Source of the DNA: an uncultured Lentisphaeria bacterium | Lineage (GTDB): Bacteria > Verrucomicrobiota > Lentisphaeria > JABSQK01 > CAJWLW01 | Assembly (NCBI GenBank): GCA_913042885.1 | Contig: CAJWLW010000294.1 | Location: forward strand, 1-6,174 | Direction of reading: 5' to 3' | DNA length: 6,174 bases | Shown: one piece after another, positions 1 through 6,082 of the stretch | Position numbering within the stretch: the stretch's first letter is position 1 | Layout of the letters: each line of letters starts with the position of its first letter | Notes under the pieces: generated by a model | Databases searched by the model: none | What the model saw: the letters and a program-made list of their open reading frames with translations, nothing else | What the model was told of the DNA's origin: nothing | Program-made: the position numbers and the translations under genes

Positions 1-23
1 CAACTAGACGTTGATATACAAGG

Positions 24-58
24 AAGCGCGGGATCGAAAGATTCCGCGCTTTTTTTTT
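24..58 (+). terminator. Rho-independent terminator of an upstream gene outside the window
   Basis: An 11-bp stem (24-34 with 41-51, one G-T wobble, GC-rich base AAGCGCGG/CCGCGCTT) encloses the 6-nt loop CGAAAG and is followed by an unbroken run of nine T (50-58). This is a textbook intrinsic terminator for plus-strand transcription. No gene inside the window lies upstream of it, so it should close a plus-strand gene ending at or just left of base 1. Stop codons exist in two frames at 5-7 (TAG) and 12-14 (TGA), either of which could be that gene's end, but too little sequence is present to choose. Confidence 0.9.
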
Positions 59-71
59 ACTGGAATAATCC

Positions 72-110
72 AAGAAAATAAAACCGTGAATTAACGTTAT
101 TTCACGGTTC
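72..110 (-). terminator. Rho-independent terminator, minus strand, for the oxygenase gene
   Basis: A perfect 9-bp stem (AACCGTGAA at 82-90 with TTCACGGTT at 101-109) flanks a 10-nt AT-rich loop containing the small palindrome TAACGTTA. Read on the minus strand the hairpin is followed by a T-rich tract (TTATTTTCTT, 81-72). On the plus strand it is followed by a run of eight C (114-121), so it works as a terminator only for minus-strand transcription. The nearest minus-strand gene ends at 233, giving a 3' untranslated region of about 125 nt. The stem is less GC-rich than the 24-58 terminator. Confidence 0.75.
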
Positions 111-232
111 AATCCCCCCCCAATTACACTATTGGCATGTCGCATAATGCAAGGTGAGGTTCTCGCGGCTTTTTTCCTGGCGCGTAACGCCTTACCTGAA
201 CATTACGTCGCCGGTCTCTCCCGGCATCGACG
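111..232. other. Non-coding 3' flank of the oxygenase gene
   Basis: Apart from the C8 homopolymer at 114-121 and short GC-rich self-complementary bits (for example GGCG/CGCC around 179-191), I see no gene or site here. It is probably the 3' untranslated region of the minus-strand oxygenase gene. Confidence 0.5.
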
Positions 233-1018
233 TCAGTACATTGCCGACGGTGGCGGGGGCGCCTTGTCGGGGTAGTCGCGGCAGAACGCCTCGTGTTCGG
301 CTTCGAACGGTGCCAGGTGGCCGTTGAGGCGTAGGCCGCCATGCGAGATGTTGATACTTATCGAGGCTTCGTCGCCTGCGACGACCCAGTGCGGAGTCAG
401 CAGTGTGTTCCACAGCATATCCCCGAAAGCCATGTCGTAGCACAACGCATCATCGTCAGTGAGTTTGTCCGGCCGGATGAGCGTCTTCTGTTTGTAGCTG
501 AGGCGAATGTCTTTCGGAGCCCAGCGCTTTGCATCGCGGAGTCCGCAAAAGTGCTTTTGGCCGTAGAGCTGCCATGCCATCACTTGGGAGACATCCATGT
601 GATAGCCGGTCCGGCAGCCGGGGCCGCTGATAAAGATGATCGGGGAGCAGCGATCCCACGTGAAGCCGTTAGCTGTCAGTGCCGCCTGCCAGACGTCGAG
701 CACGCGTTCTTTGAATCCGTGCAGGAAACCGCCGGGCCGGTCGAAGCGGGACAATTTGAAATGGGCCAGCGCGAACGGCTCGAGCATCGCGACGTCGATC
801 GGCAGCGCGCAAAAACACTCGGCAGTGTCATCGAGCTGCAGCTGATCGTGCCCCTGGCCGAGTGTGATCCGTGCTTCACTGTCGCTACGGGCCTGATCGA
901 CGATCTCCGGCAATGAGGGAAAGTCGAAGTCGAAATCGACCAAGCCGTCGATCATAAAGTTGCGGGCGCTGTCCCAGGCCGCGCAGAATTCCGGCCAGGA
1001 TTTCACGGTTTTGTGCAT
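233..1018 (-). CDS. JmjC/cupin_8-like Fe(II)/2-oxoglutarate-dependent oxygenase
   Basis: Predicted non-heme iron oxygenase of 261 residues; probably a hydroxylase of a protein or small molecule, substrate unknown. The core follows the JmjC/cupin_8 (FIH-type) pattern. The HxD iron motif is His140-Met-Asp142 (GYHMDVS). Lys155 lies 13 residues after the Asp, in the position of the FIH lysine that holds 2-oxoglutarate. The distal His210 in GDMLWNTLLTPHW is 10 residues after the GD aspartate, the same spacing as in FIH. An Asn223 in SINIS matches the last core strand. There is no signal peptide, so it is likely cytoplasmic; the tail ends in a short proline run. Start: the frame stays open to a TTG at 1114 (293 aa), but the extra 32 codons have GC3 near 50 percent with rarer codons, against about 80 percent just after the ATG at 1018, so I prefer 1018. 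Neither start has a clear Shine-Dalgarno. The stop is TGA. It stands alone, divergent from the prepilin gene. Confidence 0.8.
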   Translation of the reverse strand: MHKTVKSWPEFCAAWDSARNFMIDGLVDFDFDFPSLPEIVDQARSDSEARITLGQGHDQLQLDDTAECFCALPIDVAMLEPFALAHFKLSRFDRPGGFLHGFKERVLDVWQAALTANGFTWDRCSPIIFISGPGCRTGYHMDVSQVMAWQLYGQKHFCGLRDAKRWAPKDIRLSYKQKTLIRPDKLTDDDALCYDMAFGDMLWNTLLTPHWVVAGDEASISINISHGGLRLNGHLAPFEAEHEAFCRDYPDKAPPPPSAMY

Positions 1019-1200
1019 CGAAAAATCTACCGTCTTGCGTTGCGCAATGAAAGCGCAAAAGGCCGGGATGAGGGCTCGATCTTGTAATGTGTCGCGCGGT
1101 GAACTACCCTGCAATAATTGCTCAATGGCCGCAAGCCGCGTACTGGACGTTGCTGTACGGAGCCATTCTCTACTAACAAGCCCCGAAGTACGACTTCGCC
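1019..1200. promoter_or_regulatory. Divergent intergenic region between oxygenase and prepilin genes
   Basis: This 182-bp stretch must hold the promoters of both outward-facing genes. No -35/-10 pair stands out on either strand. On the plus strand the best candidate is TTGCTG (1150-1155) with TACTAA (1171-1176), but the 15-bp spacer is short and the -10 matches poorly. On the minus strand TTGCAG (1114-1109) is followed about 18 bp later by ACATTA, also weak. If the oxygenase really starts at the TTG at 1114, only 86 bp remain non-coding. Confidence 0.4.
1184..1198 (+). repeat. Perfect 6-bp inverted repeat at the prepilin start site
   Basis: CGAAGT (1184-1189) and ACTTCG (1193-1198) are exact reverse complements around a 3-nt spacer, ending 2 nt before the ATG at 1201. 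The hairpin takes the place where a Shine-Dalgarno would be, and no purine-rich site is visible. It could fold in the mRNA and limit translation, or be an operator half-site pair. A six-base match this close may also be chance. Confidence 0.4.
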
Positions 1201-2025
1201 ATGAACCGTAAGAGACCGCTGCGATTTTTCACGCTCATCGAGTTACTTGTAGTCATCGTGGTTATCTCCATCCTTATGTCGATATTGCTGCCTGCCCTAT
1301 CGGTCTCTAAAGAACGAGCGAAGCGAATTTTATGTATGAGCAATCTGAAAGGAAACGGTCTATCCTGCAAATTGTATTCCTCCGATAACGCGACGGAGTA
1401 TCCAAGGACCCGACGGGACTACCCCATCTTCATGACCAGGAACAGCAGCTCACCCGATTTTTCAGGCACGCCGATGACGACGGAGCTGGCCGAGTACGGG
1501 ATGATCAGAGGTACCGTCCGCTGCCCGTCCGTGTCCCAGCTCAACCTCGGTGGCGGTAATTCCTTCCCGGATGGTGCGGTCCCTGCGACCTTGAGTCATT
1601 GGCCATCCGACCCAGCCACGGCCAACGGCAACGGACTGATGACGTATTTCTACATCGGTGGTGCCTCCATCCTTGACCCGCATGACTACCCGATCGGATG
1701 GTATTGGCATGGCTGGCACGTTGGTTTTTGGCCGCAATTCGACGCAGCAGGCGGCGATCGTGTGCGGCCGTGTGTTCGCGAGCGGTTGATCGACAACCCG
1801 AGCAGGAATCCCCTCATGTTCGATATTTCCTATACCGGTGTTCCCGCCTTCACGCCAAGTTCATATCCGGCGGAGTCGAACCACGAAGGAGGCGACGGTC
1901 TGACCGGTGTCGGCATCAACACGCTTTATGTCGACGGTCACGTCAGCTGGGTCGCATTGATCGGGGGGCGGGGGCCTAACGGCTTTTTCGGTAAAGATGC
2001 CGGTGACAACGAGTTTCACCATTAA
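1201..2025 (+). CDS. Prepilin-like type II secretion/pseudopilin-family protein (Lentisphaerota style)
   Basis: A 274-residue secreted or membrane-anchored protein with a class III (type IV pilin) signal. The short basic N-terminus (MNRKRPLR) leads into FFTLIELLVVIVVISILMSI, a hydrophobic helix with Glu14 at the conserved +5 position if cleavage precedes Phe10. The residue at -1 is Phe9, not the usual Gly. After the helix comes LLPALSVSKERAKRILCMSNLKG, whose C-x-SNLK element (Cys45) is typical of the large PVC paralogue family. The C-terminus has the other hallmark, GINTLYVDGHVSW (about 238-250). The middle is rich in Gly, Pro, Trp and His and presumably forms the exposed beta domain. There is no DUF1559 signature that I recognise and no secretion-machinery gene nearby, so processing must rely on a prepilin peptidase elsewhere. 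Start is the only sensible ATG; no Shine-Dalgarno is seen. It converges on the propeller gene with a 4-nt overlap. Role unknown; such proteins are often found beside glycan-degradation genes. Confidence 0.9.
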   Translation: MNRKRPLRFFTLIELLVVIVVISILMSILLPALSVSKERAKRILCMSNLKGNGLSCKLYSSDNATEYPRTRRDYPIFMTRNSSSPDFSGTPMTTELAEYGMIRGTVRCPSVSQLNLGGGNSFPDGAVPATLSHWPSDPATANGNGLMTYFYIGGASILDPHDYPIGWYWHGWHVGFWPQFDAAGGDRVRPCVRERLIDNPSRNPLMFDISYTGVPAFTPSSYPAESNHEGGDGLTGVGINTLYVDGHVSWVALIGGRGPNGFFGKDAGDNEFHH

Positions 2026-3191
2026 TCGAGACTTCGCCGAAAATCCTCCGGCACCTCGGCTGCAAACAGCTGTATCGTGCCGAACGGTGAGGCGTTGTAG
2101 ATCACGTACTTGTTGTCCGCAGTAAAGTACGGATCGGGCTCGAACCGCGAACACCCGGCGATGCCGTAATTTTGGCAGTCATGCACCAGTGCCCGGCTCT
2201 TCCCTGAGGCAAAATTACCGATGACGATTCGAATCGGCCCCGGCTTGCCGTCGATCGCACCAGTTGCCTGGAAGTCCGCGAAATCATCACTGACGAAGTA
2301 TTTCCCGCAGCGCGATACCGAGATGTGATAAAACCACGAATCCGGCGCTGGAAAGACCGATGGCGCTTCGTCGCCGGGCGCTGCATACATCAGGTTCCCT
2401 TCCGGGTGCCTTGAATCATGCCGGCGTTTTTCCCCATCCCAGGTCACCGTGCAGGCAACCATGCCGGTATCTGCCAGCCATGTCATGTGCCCGGTCGATT
2501 CGGCTGTCCATGGCTTGCCGAACGGCAGACGCAACGGTTCGTTGGCTGCCAGCTCGCGTACCAGGACGGGGACGCCCTGCAAATCGCTGTCGCCGGCAAT
2601 CAGCTGATACAGCAGCCTTGGCGGCTTGCACAGTGAAAGCTGCCCGTGCGGATTACGGTTCTCCGGGCAATCGACGAGCACTTGTCGCTCGCCGGTCTGC
2701 AGGTCGATCGTGCTGCAGATGAAGTGGTCGCCCTTCGCCTCGGTCATCAGCAGGTACCGGTCATCTGACGATATGGCGCCGATGCCGCCGGTGATCGCGC
2801 CTGCCGGCAGGATCTCCTCCTTTACCAGGGTCATCAGCGAAATGCGCCGCAGCGAACCGTCGTGCATCGGATAGTAGGCCCATTCGCCCCAGGACACGTG
2901 CGCCACCTCCTCCGACGGTACGTCGGGTTCGATCAGAGTCGTGTCGCGTGCTTCGAGATCCGCAATCAGCAGTTGCCGACTCCGCGTGTGCATGTCCAGG
3001 GCACGGAAAAAGATCAGTCGTCGGCCGTCGGGTGAGCCGTAGGGTTGCTCACAGTAAATGTTGTGGCTCATGCCGACGCTGGTGGTCATGCGGATGATGC
3101 GCGAGCCGCTGTCCGGGTCGGTTCCCCAGTCGCAGGACTCACGCAGATGCGGCATGTCGGCGTCGAGTGGGCGGTAGGCGTGGAAACTCAT
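2022..3191 (-). CDS. Oligogalacturonate-lyase-like beta-propeller protein (PL22-related)
   Basis: A 389-residue protein without a signal peptide, so probably cytoplasmic. It resembles the oligogalacturonate lyase (Ogl, PL22) family of seven-bladed propellers, which cleave short uronate oligomers after import. Matching elements are the opening D-x-x-SGSRIIRMT (about 25-36), SHNIY...GSPDGRRLIFF (42-62), and blade-end repeats of the type x-S-x-D-x-R/K-Y: GAISSDDRYLLMT (138-150), HMTWLADTGMVA (235-246), HISVSRCGKYFVSDD (289-303) and PDPYFTADNKYVIYN (352-366). In bacterial Ogl, as I recall it, a Q-x-x-H-P-H-P motif supplies metal ligands in the last blade; here the aligned residues read S-R-F-E351-P-D353-P, so Gln and both His are changed. 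It may therefore be a non-lytic or altered-metal relative rather than a true lyase. It starts 38 bp after the DUF4838 stop and is likely co-transcribed with it; no strong Shine-Dalgarno is visible. Length fits the family. Confidence 0.75.
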   Translation of the reverse strand: MSFHAYRPLDADMPHLRESCDWGTDPDSGSRIIRMTTSVGMSHNIYCEQPYGSPDGRRLIFFRALDMHTRSRQLLIADLEARDTTLIEPDVPSEEVAHVSWGEWAYYPMHDGSLRRISLMTLVKEEILPAGAITGGIGAISSDDRYLLMTEAKGDHFICSTIDLQTGERQVLVDCPENRNPHGQLSLCKPPRLLYQLIAGDSDLQGVPVLVRELAANEPLRLPFGKPWTAESTGHMTWLADTGMVACTVTWDGEKRRHDSRHPEGNLMYAAPGDEAPSVFPAPDSWFYHISVSRCGKYFVSDDFADFQATGAIDGKPGPIRIVIGNFASGKSRALVHDCQNYGIAGCSRFEPDPYFTADNKYVIYNASPFGTIQLFAAEVPEDFRRSLD

Positions 3192-3229
3192 TTTGCCAGT
3201 AGGTTCAGAAGTTCGGAGATGGCGGCAGT

Positions 3230-5620
3230 CTACTCGACCACACGATATAGGAACGGCCGGCGGAACATGCCGCCGAACTGCAACACATTGTTACAGCGCA
3301 CAGTGATATTGTTGGCGCCCGGTTTGAGTTTGCCTGACAGGTCCACGTCCCAGTCGAACTTGTAGTCGTTTAGCCACCACAAGGTATTCCACTCCCGATA
3401 GCCGATCATCTCGCCGTTGACCCAGAGCCACGATTCGCTGAACAGACCTGGAAAATGGATGTGCACCTTCCCGTCTGTATCGGCCTGCGTGACTTCGATA
3501 TCCGTCTTGTACCAGAGGTGACCGGTGAAACTCTGCCAGTCCGGGTGCAGGATCCCTTGCGCCGGCGGGTACAGATCGGTGCTGACCATCTCCCATTCGG
3601 TTGTCGGATAATCTTTCCGGCGGTCCGGCGTCCGGTAGTTGTTCTTGTTGGCGTGCCAATATGTCAGGTCCGCCTTCTTGTACCCCCAGCCACGACCGAG
3701 GCCGGTGTCGCGAGGGTCTCGGTGGAAAGCCCATTCCAGCGGTAGCCTCGCTACGAGCGATCCCGTGGTGCCGTCCGTGAGCGCGAGCAGATCCATGTAC
3801 TGCTTCACTTCGCCCTGAAGCCATGCCGGGCTGCCGCCCGGTTCGTTGGCGGAAGAGCCCGGCCCAATGACGCGCGTCGTGAATGTCGAATTCATTTCAG
3901 CCATTTCGAGACGTGACGCCAACATCCGCATACCCGCCGCCGAGGCGCGCTTGTAGTCGGCATCGGTCGATGCCGCGAAGACCATCTCCATGTAACCCGA
4001 CAGTGTGTCGAAACTGAGCCGGACGAAACGCATGCGCTCCAGCACCAGCTTCTCGTTACGGGTGAGATTGTCTTTCCGCGCCAACACCCTGGCGGCGGCC
4101 TCGGCAACTCTGATATGGCCGCGCAGCGTTTCCATAACCTCACGTGTATAAATCGCCGGTGCTGTCATGTACTCGTGCTCGGTGACGATCGTCTCTTCCC
4201 ACGCCTTGTAGATGGTGTTCCAATATTTGCCCATGGGGCCGGCAATCGGTCCGTAAAACTTCTTATAGAACTCGGCGATCATCCTGTCGACATCCGCCTC
4301 CGGATCCCACATCAGCTGGCCGCGGATGTGCAGATTGGTGAATACTTTGGCCATAGCGTTGCGCGATTCCGTACCGATGCCGAGGATGCCGGCGTCGCGA
4401 TAGTGCTTTACATCATGCCGAAACGCCATGTGCGACGGGTTCGGGATGTTGCGCCACACCAGCATGCCCTGGTCATAGTCATAGATGCATACCCGCCCGT
4501 CCATGATCTCCGACCAGCGGTACATCATGTCGCGGTACTCCTGCTTCGGTGGACTGACGACGCTGTCCATGCCGTGGTTCGGATCGATGTCGATCGGCGC
4601 CAGCCACATCACCATGTTGTCGGGCACCTCATGATTCCGCTGCGGCGGGATACTGACATTCACATAGGCCATGCCGCCGATCACCGTCTTGCTCTCCGGG
4701 TAGCGCTCCTTCATCAGCCGGCCGATATTGGCATAGAACGCCATCATCGGATCGGTCTGCGAGGTCTTTACGAAATACTTGTCCTGAAGGTTGGCGTGCA
4801 GCTCGGCGTCCCGTTCGGAGTCATTCGTGTACGCACCATCATCGATGGCCAGCGAGATGGCCGATGCACCGCCCTCGATCGCGGACGCCATCTTGTTGAG
4901 GACATGCTCGGCAGTCTCGAGCTCGGAGAACGGGACGTTGAACGAGGTGCCGCCTTCCGGTGCCAAATCCTTGGTGTAGTGCATCAGCGCGTGTCCCATG
5001 CCGGGGGCGCGTTGGCTGCTCATGAAATTGCGCCGTTGGAATTCGGCCTGGCCCTCAGTCGAGCCGTTCCACGAAATCCAGTAGTGCCGGACTTCGAATG
5101 GCGAGCCGTAAGCATGATCCAGATCACCGATCGCCAGCCGCTCCTGTTCGGGTATGCACTCCCCGATCGCCGTCGGCAGGTACCAGCGACACCCCCACAT
5201 GTGCAGCAGATGCATCACCGCGTAGTAGTGCGACTCGTCGTTGTTGCCGGCCAGATAGACGCGGTTCCCGTCGCGTAGTACGACAATGCCGTCGGCGCGG
5301 AGGAATGGATCCTTCTTGAGCACTGCCTGCAGCTTCGCGTTGAGCGCGGGCCTGGCTTTGAGCGCCTCGCTGCCGACGTACAGGACCGGCTTGGGCCGAC
5401 GCATCGCATCGGCGGTGTGGACGACTGCGGGTTTCGCACCGGACATGAGTTCGATGTACTTTGCCAGGTCAGTTGCCGCCTGCTTCTCCCAATGCCCGGC
5501 GTCGGCAGCAACGACGATGCTGGCGGCGGTCCTGCCGTTGTCGGCGACGACGAGGTCGGCTGCCCGGACCGTGGTAGAAAGGAGCAGTGTCAGCGCGATG
5601 ACGCGGTACAGATGTCTCAT
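3230..5620 (-). CDS. Secreted DUF4838 protein, alpha-glucuronidase-related glycan-degradation candidate
   Basis: A 796-residue exported protein. A Sec signal peptide, MRHLYRVIALTLLLSTTVRA, predicts cleavage after Ala20. Residues 22-165 form an alpha-glucuronidase-type N-terminal fold (EKQAATDLAKYIELMSGAK, then YLAGNNDESHYYAVMHLLHMWGCRWY). Residues about 170-460 are the DUF4838 barrel, with an acidic pair in SLAIDDGAYT (Asp260, Asp261) and Trp/Asp-rich loops (MWLAPIDIDP, YDYDQGM) as possible active-site parts. A helical stretch (about 460-620) follows. The last 100 residues make a galactose-binding-like beta-sandwich (WYKTDIEV, LWVNGEMIGYREWN, KPGANNITVRCNN), as in GH2-type sugar-binding domains. 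DUF4838 has no settled activity; its kinship with GH67 and GH20-like folds suggests a glycosidase. Start: the frame stays open 46 codons further up, but the ATG at 5620 begins a clean signal peptide and has AAAGG 6 nt upstream. First gene of a probable two-gene unit with the propeller. Stop is TAG. Confidence 0.88.
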   Translation of the reverse strand: MRHLYRVIALTLLLSTTVRAADLVVADNGRTAASIVVAADAGHWEKQAATDLAKYIELMSGAKPAVVHTADAMRRPKPVLYVGSEALKARPALNAKLQAVLKKDPFLRADGIVVLRDGNRVYLAGNNDESHYYAVMHLLHMWGCRWYLPTAIGECIPEQERLAIGDLDHAYGSPFEVRHYWISWNGSTEGQAEFQRRNFMSSQRAPGMGHALMHYTKDLAPEGGTSFNVPFSELETAEHVLNKMASAIEGGASAISLAIDDGAYTNDSERDAELHANLQDKYFVKTSQTDPMMAFYANIGRLMKERYPESKTVIGGMAYVNVSIPPQRNHEVPDNMVMWLAPIDIDPNHGMDSVVSPPKQEYRDMMYRWSEIMDGRVCIYDYDQGMLVWRNIPNPSHMAFRHDVKHYRDAGILGIGTESRNAMAKVFTNLHIRGQLMWDPEADVDRMIAEFYKKFYGPIAGPMGKYWNTIYKAWEETIVTEHEYMTAPAIYTREVMETLRGHIRVAEAAARVLARKDNLTRNEKLVLERMRFVRLSFDTLSGYMEMVFAASTDADYKRASAAGMRMLASRLEMAEMNSTFTTRVIGPGSSANEPGGSPAWLQGEVKQYMDLLALTDGTTGSLVARLPLEWAFHRDPRDTGLGRGWGYKKADLTYWHANKNNYRTPDRRKDYPTTEWEMVSTDLYPPAQGILHPDWQSFTGHLWYKTDIEVTQADTDGKVHIHFPGLFSESWLWVNGEMIGYREWNTLWWLNDYKFDWDVDLSGKLKPGANNITVRCNNVLQFGGMFRRPFLYRVVE

Positions 5621-5626
5621 TGATGA

Positions 5627-5633
5627 CCTTTCT
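5627..5633 (-). promoter_or_regulatory. Ribosome binding site deciding the DUF4838 start
   Basis: On the minus strand AGAAAGG lies 6 nt before the ATG at 5620-5618. It is the only good Shine-Dalgarno in the window and supports that start over the longer open frame reaching 5758, whose extra residues look like untranslated leader and not a signal peptide. Confidence 0.7.
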
Positions 5634-5668
5634 GGTTCGTGAATTTTGGGTTGCCAGCTGTGAACGTA

Positions 5669-5707
5669 GTCCGGCGTCGGACGGTTGCAAGAGTCGATAG
5701 CAGTCGA
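5669..5707 (-). promoter_or_regulatory. Candidate promoter/operator region of the DUF4838 operon
   Basis: Two small repeats lie about 50-90 bp upstream of the DUF4838 start. One is the inverted repeat GTCCG-gcgt-CGGAC (5669-5682). The other is a direct repeat of AGTCGA at 5692-5697 and 5702-5707, spaced exactly 10 bp, one helical turn. On the minus strand a weak -35-like TTGCAA (5690-5685) and -10-like TACGTT (16-bp spacer) flank the inverted repeat, so a regulator bound there would cover the promoter. All elements are short, so this remains a suggestion. Confidence 0.3.
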
Positions 5708-5742
5708 GTAATAGAGCGTCGCGAGGACGGGGTTTACGTCGG

Positions 5743-6075
5743 GTGATACTGATACCATTTTACTCCGTCGACATCTGCAATAGAATGCGCATCGCAGCGA
5801 ACGCCACGCAGGTTCCTTCGGCGGCGGGTGTCGACATCGCGGAGGACATATCGGCGATTCTCGACTATGTCGAAGGCCTGATCGGCCCCGATTTCTTCCT
5901 GATGGCCTCCTCCTTCTTCTGCAAGTACCTCGGCAACAGAACGGAACTCCCCTGGCATCAGGATGCTCAGTTCTGACCGCTCTACCCGCACCGGGCTGTG
6001 ACTGTGCGGCTGGCGATCTTCGATACGGACAAACAGAACGGCGCGATGCGTGTCGTGAATGGCAGACGAAAATGA
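5743..6075 (+). pseudogene. Decayed phytanoyl-CoA dioxygenase (PhyH) family fragment
   Basis: One frame reads as the middle of a PhyH-type Fe(II)/2-oxoglutarate oxygenase. It runs AILDYVEGLIGPDFFLMASS, then FFCKYLG, then the iron motif PWHQDAQF (His at 5956-5958, Asp at 5962-5964). An in-frame TGA follows at 5974-5976, and the same frame continues as PLYPHRAVTVRLAIFDTDKQ, then NGAMRVVNG. Family members read WHQD-x-Q-Y/F-W-P at this point, so the TGA replaces a Trp codon. A second usual Trp, in TVWLA, is Arg here (TGG to CGG). Similarity stops just before the expected GSH motif, with a second TGA at 6073-6075, and the next bases belong to an opposite-strand gene. The usual N-terminal 80-100 residues are also missing, since the only start is a GTG at 5743 with a stop at 5698 behind it. 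The distal iron His and 2-oxoglutarate Arg are absent, so the product cannot be a working enzyme. Confidence 0.85.
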
Positions 6076-6082
6076 ACCAGTT

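Noticed and set aside
1..23. Tail of an upstream plus-strand gene
   Set aside because: Stops occur in two frames at 5-7 and 12-14, but a few bases cannot show which, if any, ends a gene.
114..121. C8 homopolymer as a phase-variation tract
   Set aside because: It lies in non-coding 3' flank next to a terminator, with no gene or promoter spacing for slippage to affect.
341..916. A 191-codon plus-strand open frame opposite the oxygenase gene
   Set aside because: No family pattern, while the minus strand holds the full HxD...K...H catalytic frame.
1150..1176. TTGCTG/TACTAA as a sigma-70 promoter for the prepilin gene
   Set aside because: The 15-bp spacer and poor -10 match are no better than chance.
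4115..5278. A 387-codon plus-strand open frame opposite the DUF4838 gene
   Set aside because: It is rich in His, Arg and Val with no recognisable motif, as expected of the antisense of GC-rich coding DNA; the minus strand has a clear signal peptide and domains.
5621..5758. Longer start for the DUF4838 protein at 5758
   Set aside because: The 46 extra residues are not signal-like and the ATG at 5620 has both a Shine-Dalgarno and a perfect Sec signal peptide.
5974..5976. UGA recoding (Trp or selenocysteine) in the PhyH frame
   Set aside because: The oxygenase gene ends at TGA (233-235) right after a normal-looking C-terminus, all Trp codons elsewhere are TGG, and the PhyH frame is also truncated at both ends, so plain decay is simpler.
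5734..5991. An 85-codon minus-strand frame opposite the PhyH remnant
   Set aside because: The plus strand carries recognisable PhyH motifs; the minus reading is its shadow.
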